Origin: Rutpela maculata
Lineage: Eukaryota; Arthropoda; Insecta; Coleoptera; Cerambycidae
NCBI GenBank assembly: GCA_936432065.2
Contig: OW386285.2
Coordinates: 137,979,235-138,043,234 of the forward strand
Length of the DNA stretch: 64,000 bases
Direction: 5' to 3'
The notes beneath the pieces are model-generated. The model did not search any database, was not told the DNA's origin, and saw nothing but the letters and a program-made list of their open reading frames with translations. Below are positions 54,115-64,000 of the stretch, one piece after another (the first letter of the stretch is position 1; every line of letters starts with the position of its first letter). A program made the translations under genes and the position numbers.

Positions 54115-56340
54115 CCGTACCGAAGCTAAGAAAAAATAGTATATTATATTACTAGGAGTAGAACGCACTCTTTTTTTGTGTTGAGCCCAGCCCGCAAACT
54201 GGGCGAAACACAAAAAAAGGCGTTCTACTCCGTGTAATATATACTATTTTTTCTTCAAGCGTATTAAAATGCAAAAATTCATTTATTTATCATAAATGTA
54301 CAAATATTCAAACTACAGTCTTACATGTTGACACAATATGACAAGTGGCTAGTGGATAGCGCGCCACCGGTGGCTTTCGGTATTAACATTATGTTACTAG
54401 TAAAACAATACCCACTACGGCGGCGCTTTCGGAACTAACATTATGTTACTAGTAAAACAATGTCCACTACGGTGGCGTTCGGTACTAACATTTTGTTACT
54501 AGTAAAACAATGTCCTACTTCTACTTCTGTTTTTGGTGACATAATTTAAACATTTTAATACGCTTGAAGAAAAAATATCTTTTCTGTGACCGGAAAAAAG
54601 TTTGACATTTTATCTTTCTTGACAGGTAACAAAATGTTACTTTTTATTAAATTACTTTTTCCCCGGGAAAAAAATGAATACTTTTTTCCTGCATATGTAC
54701 ACATAAGAGAACACGGAGATATTTAATTTTAGAATATTTTATTATACATAACTTACATTTCTTTAATGTCAAAAGTACAGTTGTTTTTTTATTTTATTTA
54801 TTTATTTATATACAACTTATAAAAAGGTACAAATGTTATAATTTCGATAATATAATTTACAATAAACGAATGATTTGGTGGGCACCTAGATGTTGGAACA
54901 TCTGTAAATGTGCATTGCATGAAAGACATGTTCCTCGAACGATTGGGAATGTCTGCTACAGTGGAATTTTCTTGACTTGAAATCATATTTTCTGCCATAA
55001 CTGCCGTTGATGGTCCTGGTCGCAAATTGGATCTTATTTCAAATGCACTGCCACACGTTTTAAACACTTTATTAGATATTTCTGTCCTGTGCGCCACAGA
55101 TTCATCAACATACCCTTCAGCTACCGTTGATGATTTCCAACCACCATGTTTCTTTAGTGTCATCAAGTCTCCTCCAGATTCAACTCTAAAAATGTAGCAG
55201 ACGATCTTCGAAATGTATGACCTGTATGTCACTTACCATTTTCAAGTAGATGATAATTGGCTACTGTTTCAGGCACCTCATAAAATTGATTTTTACCAAC
55301 AACCTGATTGATACATTTTCCATTACGATATGCATAAAACAGGCGGCGATCCTTTGCTGCTGCTGGACGAAGGGCTATGTACATTCTGTAAAATTTAATA
55401 TATTTTTCAGTAACTACAAATCTCCTGTTTACATCATTCTTTGTTTGCTTAAGTTTCACAATTAATAACATTCCAGAATCATCAATATCATCTAATGTTA
55501 CCTGGCTGATTTCACAAATTCGACAAGATCTTGCAATCCCAAATACAACAACAACCTTGGCCATTAAATAAACTTCATCTGGAGCATTATTTAAAAAATT
55601 ACTAATATGTGTATTCGTAAAAATCGAAGATTTCTTGAGCCATTTTCCCTCAGAAATGTAATTAGTTTGCAATATTTTGAAATGTCTACATTATTATTGG
55701 ATTGCAACGTACTTTTAATCATTGAATAATTCGACCACACTGTTGATGGCTTTTGTTGTTGCGCCAATTCCGAAAAATAAGCCAATAACACCGTCTCCGA
55801 GAAAGAACCTTTTTCACTTTCTATTCCATAAATCTTGAATACGCGGTTTCGTAAATTTTCCGTGACTTAGCTGGCAATAATTTTAGTGATGCTACTTTCG
55901 CTGCTTCTACTAATTCCGGTGGTGTAAGAGAAAACTCTGAATCAGAAATGTCCATTTTTGAACTTTGAATATTCAAAATATCTAATAAATAACTTCGCTA
56001 ACTAAGTTCGCAAATTTTTAAACCCAATCACAGAATTAAATTGACAGATATTTGATTACTTTAAAGGTTTCCTTAGCAACGCAGGTCCAATGTCGCTATA
56101 ATATATAAGTAAAACAGCCTACCAGTTTAAAACTTCAAAGTTTTTCTGACTTTAATATATTGTAATAATATGTTTTTTCAATATTAAATCGTCGTTTTCC
56201 CGTCACAGAAAAAAATAATGTATTATACACTGGTAAAAATATTAGATTTTAACTCTCGGTGTTTTGTCTCCTTTCGCTTCGCGTCGGGAAACAAACACAA
56301 CCTCGAGCTAAAATCTAATACTTTTTTCTCTTGTAAAATA
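54115..56340 (-). mobile_element. Crypton-like element with terminal hairpins
   Basis: A long hairpin at 54122-54260 (arms about 65 bp, loop CCCGCAAA) lies on one side and another at 56240-56325 (ATTAGATTTTAACTCTCGG versus CCTCGAGCTAAAATCTAAT) on the other. Between them sits the tyrosine-recombinase pseudogene. Next to the left hairpin, CTTCAAGCGTATTAAAATG (54252) is mirrored at 54545-54565. It encloses three tandem units of about 60 bp (TTATGTTACTAGTAAAACAA, 54385-54515). Cryptons lack TIRs; whether these hairpins are the true ends is inference. Confidence 0.55.
54798..55955 (-). pseudogene. Tyrosine-recombinase (Crypton-like) pseudogene
   Basis: It starts at an ATG at 55955 (MDISDSEFSLTPPELVEAAK, then LLPAKSRKIYETAYSRFME and a stop). 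After a shift comes an SAM-like N-terminal DNA-binding part (LLAYFSELAQQQKPSTVW, NYSMIKSTL, NVDISKYCK), then the catalytic part: FGIARSCRICEISQVTLDD with the first Arg, LKQTKNDVNRRF with the Lys, GHTFRRSSATF giving H-x-x-R (near 55225-55205, followed by a frameshift), KKHGGWKSSTVAEGYVDES with H/W and the nucleophile Tyr. All catalytic residues are traceable, but a stop and at least two frameshifts break the gene. Of the type also domesticated in vertebrate KIAA1958/ZMYM proteins. Confidence 0.8.
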
Positions 56341-56685
56341 AATAACTATTATCACAGGGATATGACAGTATTTAACAGAAAAATGTTCTGAATCGAATGG
56401 CAAATATGTATTGGGAATGACGCATCTACTAAGAAAAGCCTTAGAGTAGGAGTTTTTGTGATATCATATTGAGGTCAGTGGCGGATTTAGGAGGGAGGGG
56501 CTATAATAGGGGCTATAGCCCAGGGCGGCAAAATCCAGGGGCGGCAAATTTCTTGAAAAATATCAAAGGCATATAAAAACAAAAAATTATTACTATTAGT
56601 ATGTACTATCAGAATATTTTTAATTTATTTGAGAAAGTGTTTTTTATTTTAAGTAGACTAGAGTTCCTTATTATAGTCAACTGTA
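56341..56685. other. Unassigned; contains a hAT-like solo end
   Basis: AGTGGCGGATTTAGGAGGGA at 56475 resembles a hAT terminus, but no inverted partner was found. Confidence 0.35.
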
Positions 56686-56869
56686 CAGGGTGGTCGCGCG
56701 AACGTTAGAGCCTCATTTAACTTCGATTTCTTGGAGTTACGTAAAAAAGTTCAGAAATAAAAGTTATGAGAAATGACATGTATTTTCCAGAACTAATTTC
56801 AGTAAAACAATTAAAAGTCGAATTTCGAAGATATGACCTTTACCTTGTTTTTTTTAATGGAACACCCCG
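56686..56869. mobile_element. Small TA-flanked MITE
   Basis: Ends CAGGGTGGTC and, inverted, CGGGGTGTTC, with TA at 56684-56685 and 56870-56871. 184 bp, no ORF. The short, imperfect TIR makes it less certain. Confidence 0.5.
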
Positions 56870-57149
56870 TATATTTTTATACCATTTGAAATAGTAGTTT
56901 TCTTAAAAACTACAGTAGATATTAAGTTTTATATGTTCTTACATTAAGTCATAGTAATCCGAAAAATATATATATATCAATTATTGAAATTCTCCATTTT
57001 ATTTAAAATAAAGAGAAATTAGATACTAACAGGTATTTTAACAGAACTAACATATTGTTTATTTTAATTTACATACTTTTTTCCTAATTTGATAGATTGT
57101 AAATTTATAGTAAATTAGACAAAATTTTTTAAGATAAATACCATGTTTA

Positions 57150-59592
57150 TACAGGGTGTAATCAGTTTCATGTCATTAAAAAAACTGGTAATGGGGACCG
57201 ACTAGACAAACAAAAAACCTTTATGACTTTTTCCCTTAGGGGCACTTTGAAAAAAACTGATATAGGTCAACAATTTAAATATTAGGGTAGGAAACATTTG
57301 AGAACCACTGCCTTTGTGGGTTAATGGACGTGTACTAGGTATAATTCTCAACTTTTAAATTGTCATAAAAAAGTGCAAAGATTACCGACCGACTCGTCGC
57401 CGGCCGGCGGTTCAAAAGAAAGGCGGCACCTTTGATGAGTGCCACAACCGAACCAATTATAAAAATGTAAGTAATTCGTTATCTCTTTCTGCAGAACGGC
57501 AAGCAATTCATAGGTGTAGTAGAGGTTTAAACACAGCATTTCTCTACATGTGTGTTTTTAGAAAATATCGGAGCTTTTATTGTTATTTATAATTTATCAG
57601 ATTGAAATGTGATTTATTAACGTTTGTAACCTAAATGAGTGTTCTGGGTTAAGCTTTAAAAACGAGTAACTATTTCATGACATTGGGAAAGATACGATAA
57701 CAGAAAACAATTATGTGTATTTTAAGTTAGGAAAAAATCTGATTTATTTAACGAATTGCCAATCAGGTATCGAAAACTAAAATATTCAATAAATCTAGAA
57801 CTTATCAATAAATTATTTTTGATTTACATAAATTGTTCGAAATGGCCTCCGTCTGCATCAATACACTTTTCGGCACGTCGAACACTAAGGACATACGCAC
57901 TCCGTTCAACACATTTGGTAAATTAGGATCATTTTTTATGGTTTCTATGCACATTAAAATACGTTGCTGCAATTGTTCCAAAGTGTCAATTGGATCACGG
58001 TAAACTAGAGATTTAAGATGGGCCCAAAAATAAAATCCATCTCATTTAAGTCGGGTGACCTAGCAGGCTATGGTACTGGTCCGGCACGCCCAATCCATCG
58101 TTGAGGAAACTCCGTCTTTAAAAAATTTTGAAGAGCCAGACTAAAATGAACTGGCGCGCCATCATGCATATACCACATTCTTCTGCGCCTTGCCAAAGAT
58201 ACATCTTCCAACAAATTTGGCAATGTTTGTTGTAAAAAGTTTAAGTATACATCACCATTTAATCTAGCGGGTAATTCTATAGGTCCAATTATTTCATTAC
58301 TGCAAATTCCTGCCCACAAATTAACTCTGAACCGTCGTTGAAAATGCGCCCTTCTTATTACATGTGGGTTTTTGTCTGCCCAATAGTGCATAATTTTAAA
58401 ATTAACCACTCCACTCCTGGTGAAACACGACTCATCGGAGAAACAGAGAAAGTTTAAAAAAACCTCATTTGCCGCGTGTTTTCTCAAAATCCACCTACAA
58501 AATTCCATTCGCCCTGCATAATCTTGAAGTTCTAGAGCTTGCACACGTTGATAGTGATGAGGGTGTAAGTTCATATCTCTTAAAGTCCTCCACACCACAA
58601 AATGGGATACTCCCACACGGTTCGCGATATCGCGGGTGCTTAAAGTTGGATCCTCTTCTACGAGTTCCAAAACTTGAACCTCCGCTTCGATTACCCTGTC
58701 TTCGCGTTGTGGACCTCGTTCTCCTCCATGTCCATGGAGACGGCCTGTTTCCCGAAGACGCTGAGCAATGTTTACAAATGTACGTGTACAAGGATGATTA
58801 GGGAATCTTAAACGATAAAACTGTTCCGCAGCTGCTGCATTTTCACGACATTCTAAATACATTAAGTGCATATCCGCGAGCTCTGGGTAAGTGTAATCTC
58901 CCATAGCGTTCAAAATCTGCGTTTTAAAATACCACACTAAACTATCAACTAACGTTGTCAATAAAGAAAATAAAAATAAAAACTTGGTCCAAAATCCAAA
59001 AAGTAACACAAAAAGGATGAACAAGTATTGTCTGTACGTAATCAAGAACTTCTTGACGACTTGAACGGTAAGTCAATCAGATAAATCTTAACTGTAAATA
59101 CGTGGCCTAAAATTCAAAAAGATCGAGAACAACGAACGGGCTCGACGTGTGTACTTAACGAAATGCCCCCAGAAACTAAAATATTGCACAAGAGGGAGTA
59201 TAGTTTTTTTCAGATCTTCAGAAAACGCCGACGTCTTTCACCTTTACCGCAACGCTAAAGACCTTGCCTTACCTACTTTTAAAAAGCCATAAAAAAGTGT
59301 GATTATCAACTTGTATCTTCGCCGACGCGCGGCTCTTACAAAGGAGTACGATACTTTGAAAAAGCCGTATTAGCGTATTTGATGGTTAGAGGCGCCGACA
59401 TACGCGAAGATAAAAGAGTATCCCAACATTCCAGCAGTTCTCAAACAATACTATTGAAAATTTTCGAAATTTTTCTTTATTTTTTTTCTAAAACTATGGG
59501 TTTTTGACCCATGTTATATAAGGTTTTTTTGTTCGTTTAGTCGTTCTCCACCACCAGTTTTTTTAATGACATGAAACTGATTACACCCTGTA
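57150..59592 (-). mobile_element. Tc1/mariner-superfamily transposon with intact ends
   Basis: TIRs of about 68 bp: TACAGGGTGTAATCAGTTTC at the left and its inverted copy at the right, continuing ATGTCATTAAAAAAACTGG with few differences. TA target duplication at 57148-57149 and 59593-59594. The transposase remnant is on the minus strand. High TIR identity suggests a fairly recent insertion; at 2.4 kb the element is longer than a typical 1.3-kb mariner. Confidence 0.9.
57805..58904 (-). pseudogene. Tc1/mariner-type transposase pseudogene (DD41D-like)
   Basis: Start at the ATG at 58904 (MGDYTYPELADMHLMYLECR), which fits the family better than the upstream ATG at 59045 whose extra residues are hydrophobic noise. 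A paired helix-turn-helix N-terminus is followed by a second HTH (LSTRDIANRVGVSHFVVWRT, about residues 88-107). The DDE/D catalytic domain has D157 (CFSDESCF) and D248 (MHDGAPVHF). A TAG stop at codon 279 follows GRAGPVP, where Trp is usual. The same frame then gives ARSPDLN with D285 and D290 as candidates for the third Asp (DD36D or DD41D). One frameshift later (near 58025) the frame reads HLKSLVYRDPIDTLEQLQQR to a stop at 57805. One stop and one frameshift, otherwise complete. Confidence 0.85.
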
Positions 59593-59642
59593 TATAATTA
59601 AAAATCTCTTTTTATGGCCTTTCAAAAGGTGTAAATATATAT

Positions 59643-59894
59643 GTGTTTCATTTAAAGAAAAACAAAGTAAAGTTCATATCTTCAATTTTCGAATTGTCGG
59701 ACAAAATATATTTGCCGATTTTCCTGTCCGACGCGCGACGTGTGGAAATAGTCTTTTTCATGCCGAAGAGGAACGCCGTGTTTACGAAAATTCTCGCAGA
59801 GGAAAAAAGTGATAGACTAGGCGCAGTTATGCCGTACAAGAAGTTATACGAGGATATGTACAAATTGCATTATGTACGCGGACACCTAGACTAA
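59643..59894 (+). CDS. Hypothetical ORF of 83 codons, coding-like C-terminal half
   Basis: From about 59720 the translation (SDARRVEIVFFMPKRNAVFT, KILAEEKSDRLGAVMPYKKL, YEDMYKLHYVRGHLD) is charged, GC-richer than the surroundings and ends in a stop at 59892. It could be a terminal exon, a processed or TE-derived fragment, or chance. No promoter, acceptor site or family match was recognised. Confidence 0.25.
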   Translation: MFHLKKNKVKFISSIFELSDKIYLPIFLSDARRVEIVFFMPKRNAVFTKILAEEKSDRLGAVMPYKKLYEDMYKLHYVRGHLD

Positions 59895-59899
59895 ATACT

Positions 59900-62254
59900 T
59901 CTTAAGCAAAAAAAAAATAATTGAGCCAAGCTAAAAGTAGTGGTATATTTTGTTGATTATTAGCTTCCAAATGAGTAAGAATTAAGTGGTCTAGGTCTTC
60001 GCTCTTAATTTTTTTTATGTGCCTGTGTTCATTACCTAGATTTATATTTTTAAGCATCTTCGTCCAATTTTACCTTGAAGTAATTTTTACACACGATAAT
60101 TATGTTAGTGTTAAATAATATAGATTTATTTGGTAGGTGTCACTCGAGGGGTTGATATAAAAACAGCGCCCTCAAAAATTAACTTATTTTTTTATATACT
60201 AAATGGCGTAATAGGAATGTAAAAAAAATGTAAAATATAAAGCTATTTTATATCAACGTCTGCTATTAATTTCAATTAACTATCTTCAATAGTTTTGAAA
60301 AAAAATAATTTTAACTCTGGAAATATAGGAGATAGATGTTTATTATATATTTTATTGAGCATTCCTAGTCATTCATGTGAATGAATAGTCCAATAAGCCG
60401 CTGAGCCCAATTCCATATACTTAACCGGCGAGACCCTTTTAACAAGTGAAGAATGCATTATTTATTTTCTACGGCAAAAGATTTCCCCACCCACAAGTTC
60501 GTTTATATGAAAAAAATAAAAAAAATTAATCAGTCAAATATTACAGGTGATAGCGAACAAACTCCATATTGCTTTTTGAAAATCGTACAAGGAAAAAAGT
60601 TATATCCCTCCCCCACCCCCAATTGGTCCACCACCCCCAACCTTCGGCCCCATCAATTCTTAGCTATTTCACCTACTTCAAAGAAATCTCATCCTCCTAA
60701 CTCCTTTTTTTCGTGAAAAAAATTAAGGAATTACTTTTTTGTATATTAATGTTACGGCAAAAAACGCGTATTTTCAAAAAAAAAAAAAAGTCACGAAAAG
60801 TTTCCGTCCGATTTGAAGAAAACTAGATTATGTGCGTCCGCGTGATCTTCCATTTTTGATTCAACTTTTTTTTTCGTCAAGTCAAAAATAACGAAGTTAT
60901 CGTGAAAAACGTGTTTTTAAGAATTTTAAGTGCGAATTCCTCCCCCACCCCGTGCGATTAAACTGAACTAACTTGATAACATGAAAAAGGAGAACGCGTG
61001 TAACCGCATTGTCAAAAAAAAAAAATGAAAAAAAAGTTCCAAAACTCCTTTTCCCGCCAGATCCGCTCCAGAAGTATTCAATGTAAAACGAACATTGGTA
61101 GACACAATTTAAGCATGTTTAAAGATGTGCTGTCATTTACAGAAATCACTGACTTAACCAAGAAAATTATTTCCATTACTTTCTGTGGATTAATAGAATG
61201 AAATTGAAAATCCAAAGTATAGTACAAGTTTAAATCCAATAAGATTCGGAATAATTATAGTCTAAATTTTTTGCACCTGTAGTAAAAAATCTAACACACA
61301 TAAACTTAAAAATAATGAATTAACGTCCTGAATTATAAAGATGATTATATCAATACTATGTTTAAATTGAGTTTAAGTTAATCCAGAGTAAATAATTTTC
61401 AAAGTTATAGCAAGAAGTCTAAGATCAAGGATTTATAGTTAATAGCCTTTATTCAATAACCTCTCCAAATACAATGGCAAACTTAAAGTTAACTTAATTG
61501 CCTACTCCTATCTCTGCAACTGTTATGTTATCTATACACTAATACCTATATAATCTCTCTTGCTTAATAAAGTAAATTACTCTAAATGGATGTTGATTCT
61601 TGGGATCCGATTACAAATGTTGGACCAATTTTAATGCTTAAGAATCATGGTGGTCCATATAGTTCGGACCACAACGTCAAAAATGAATTTATATGTGTAG
61701 ATAAATTTCATGATAACTGATCAGAAATATACCGAAAAATTACTGAAGGCGATGTCACAAAGAATTACATAAAAGTGATTCAATTAACATATTCGGTTGC
61801 TAAGACAGAAAAAAAATCGCCTGCATATGCACATAAAAAAACAAATAAACAATAGCAAACGACAAAAATAGTTGAGAAATGAAAAAATAACTCCATAAAC
61901 TTAAATCAACGCGACCGGTAGGTCACAGTGCTGGTTATATATTTAATCATATAAGCCGGACATTGAGAAACTAGAAGGGCATCAGTGCTGTCTGTATACA
62001 TTAAATATTTGTATACCATAATTTGATAATTGTGTGGTTCTCTCAATTAAGTTTGACTGACTGATATCACTTTCTTTCTCTTAACACCGAAATTTGTCAT
62101 TTTACTCCCACATCTACTAGTAGTACTAGCGCCCATCCCGTACTCTGAAAATTTTACAGTGTGGTAGAGTCGTTAAAATGAAGCCGCTAAGACTATTTTT
62201 ACCACTTTTGTAATATTTTTCAAAAAAGGACGCTGCACTGGGAACTATACGTAG
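59900..62254. other. Unassigned sequence
   Basis: No gene or recognised repeat. It includes poly-A-rich and CCCCCACCCC tracts near 60610-60650 and 60945. Confidence 0.35.
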
Positions 62255-62335
62255 TGTAGTGGAAGTATAGTAACGCTAAAAAAATAATTTCTCTTTTTGT
62301 AAAATAGGCTTGGAACGAAAAATATTATTTAGTTA
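62255..62335 (+). mobile_element. F1 5'-end fragment
   Basis: AGTGGAAGTATAGTAACGC and AAAATAGGCTTGGAA match the F1 start; it is then truncated. Confidence 0.5.
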
Positions 62336-62369
62336 TAAAGTAAATCACAACTTCCACACTTTTTTGTTT

Positions 62370-62540
62370 AATATGAAATTTCCTACTTTCTGTATATCGG
62401 TGCCTCAATCTGGTCACACTAAAATACTAGCTAGGTAAATAGTTTAAAATACTCATTATTGGAGAACCAATCAAAACAACTACTCTTTACTAGCTAATAC
62501 TGATGAAGTATTGAATTACATTGTAGGATTCCTAGCATTT
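62370..62540 (-). repeat. Family F2 end fragment
   Basis: The minus strand reads ATTCAATACTTCATCAGTAT, TTAGCTAGTAAAGAGTAGTT and GTATTTTAGTGTGACC, matching 48903-49010 and 53608-53710. Confidence 0.6.
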
Positions 62541-63837
62541 TAAAACAAAAACATATATTGAAAATACTTAAATCATTTACTGAAATTCAGTAATTCACAA
62601 GTATTGAACCTTACATTCTATTTCATCTTTAAAAAAGTTGTACAAGTTTTTTTGAACTCGTTAGGTCTCATCATTCATATTTACAAACCTATTCATGACT
62701 TATTATTACAAATAATTATTTTTTTATTTCCTTTCACCATGATTAGATAATATTACTCTCTTTAATAATGGTGTGAACAATTTTGTACGAAAATGTGATG
62801 TAAGGCAGTTTTTTTCCGATTTTCTAACGACCAGACTTGTAATAGCTTCTTTAGGTATATTTCTAAAATTACCATTCTTGAATTAATGAATATTATTTTT
62901 AATGTTCTGTTATGCAAAAGTTTCGATTTTATTTGTAAGCTCAAAGTTTTCTTTATACTAGTAGTGGCTTAGAGAAATCATTTCCTGTTCGGCATGTAAT
63001 TTGATAGCTAAGGAGTAACTCATATATGGTTCAATATAATAATTACAAACTTTGTTTATCGTATTTCTCGTGTACATTCATTACCAGAGAGGTAATTTTT
63101 ACTTTGTTAAAATTCATATTAATTAAAGTCAACCTTTAATTAATTTTTTTTTAATTTTTATATATATATTTATAGTTTCAATGCAAAATTTTGTGTTAAT
63201 AATTTTTTCTTTATTTTCCCCCCTGGAATCAGTTCATACCAATATGATATTTTTGTACCAGATATTCATAGGAATATGGGATAATTTTTACATGAAATTT
63301 TTATATAACATATTTTTACACAAGATATTTTGTTGTATGAACTCGTATTACCTATCTAGTAATTTTTTATATTGCCATGGACTCATATGGTCGATTTCTT
63401 GTTAAATACTTATATAGAGTTTATAACATTTATCTTTAAAGTACCTTATTAATTAATAAAGGACGACTAAACGCAAAGAACTACCCACTTTTTTCCATTT
63501 TTCCTTGTCAGGAATGCGCTGACTTGTTGAATCGGGAAACTCAATATGTCCTGTAAAATTTTGCAACCGGATATCTTAACGATCACCGGGAGTTGAAACC
63601 ACCTCCTCCCTTAATACCGAAACATGCAAAAAACATCCAAACGTGCTGAAAATTGTTTTGTACGCGTTTTCAAGGCGGGGAACACGATGCTGATATTATG
63701 TAGCCTCCCACCCCTAGCCAACTACCCCTGAATGCATAAAACTTCATTTTTTATCAGGCATGCGAGGACTTATTGGATCGGAAGTTTTCCAATACCTACA
63801 ATACTATTATGACGCATGTCTAGCATAAGAATAAAAG
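62541..63837. other. Unassigned AT-rich sequence
   Basis: No gene or repeat recognised. An ORF of 74 codons at 63181-63405 is of the composition expected by chance in AT-rich DNA. Confidence 0.35.
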
Positions 63838-64000
63838 GCGCTGCCCAAGGAATCACTACTTCCACATCCAGATTTTCTATCCAAGTCACTCACAACGAAA
63901 AAACTTGTATGTGGAAATAATTGTTTATGGAAATTTAATAATATAATATTTGAAATTCTCTACCCCAAAAATCCATAAAGCGATACCCCACATTGGTGGT
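63838..64000 (-). mobile_element. F1 copy cut by the window end
   Basis: It begins GCCCAAGGAATCACTACTTC, CACATCCAGATTTTCT and continues through CAATTATTTCCACAT-type and CCCACATTGGTGGT landmarks in inverted orientation; the rest lies beyond the window. Confidence 0.7.

Noticed and set aside
58905..59045. N-terminal 47-codon extension of the mariner-type transposase
   Set aside because: Hydrophobic, low-complexity and absent from the family; the ATG at 58904 is the better start.
1..64000. Bacterial or phage features such as operons, Shine-Dalgarno sites, rho-independent terminators and origins
   Set aside because: Composition, LINE and hAT relics, NUMT and splice-like signals all indicate an animal nuclear genome.

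Overview
The window is nuclear DNA from an animal, most likely an insect. It is AT-rich, has no bacterial-style gene packing, and is built almost entirely from transposable-element (TE) remains of insect-typical kinds: R1-, jockey- and CR1/L2-like non-LTR retrotransposons, hAT, Tc1/mariner, a Harbinger-like MITE, a Helitron end, a tyrosine-recombinase (Crypton-like) element and many long-hairpin MITEs. One nuclear copy of mitochondrial ND4 reads with TGA as Trp (invertebrate mitochondrial code). I cannot name the species.

Host gene: two short minus-strand stretches (46482-46713 and 903-996) look like real coding exons. Both are open, have consensus splice sites and match in splice phase (one trailing nt, then two leading nt). 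If they belong together, nearly the whole window is one intron of about 45 kb filled with nested TEs. I do not recognise the protein.

Layout. 0-9 kb: exon candidate, pieces of two dispersed families, then long inverted ends (4170/8995) that enclose a TIR-bounded element (5760-8075) with a decayed nuclease-like gene. 9-15.9 kb: a broken hAT transposase carrying a nested MITE, a dispersed MITE split by another MITE, a second nuclease-family remnant and a CR1-like RT remnant. 16.8-21.5 kb: an R1-type LINE (minus) back to back with a CR1/L2-like LINE (plus). 23.6-30.3 kb: hairpin MITEs and a large foldback element split by a jockey insertion. 31.7-33 kb: the ND4 copy and a CpG-rich inverted-repeat island. 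33.6-39 kb: two TIR elements (2.78 and 2.48 kb) with nuclease-family sequence; the second holds a Helitron end with a heat-shock-element-like array. 41.5-45.6 kb: inverted ends around two MITE copies, a 30-bp satellite and a tRNA-like foldback. 46.5-54 kb: exon candidate, a long-hairpin MITE, satellites of about 146 bp and about 19 bp, and dispersed-family copies. 54.1-56.3 kb: Crypton-like element with hairpins at both ends. 57.15-59.59 kb: Tc1/mariner element with near-perfect TIRs and TA duplications. 60-64 kb: mostly unassigned.

The most interesting recurring item is a protein family seen four times (6004-7756 plus; 13340-13850, 34181-35898 and about 37505-37600 minus). It combines a FEN1/XPG-like acidic-motif core with a Cys-rich C-terminal tail, and three copies lie inside elements with long but mutually different terminal inverted repeats. 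No separate transposase was found in those elements.
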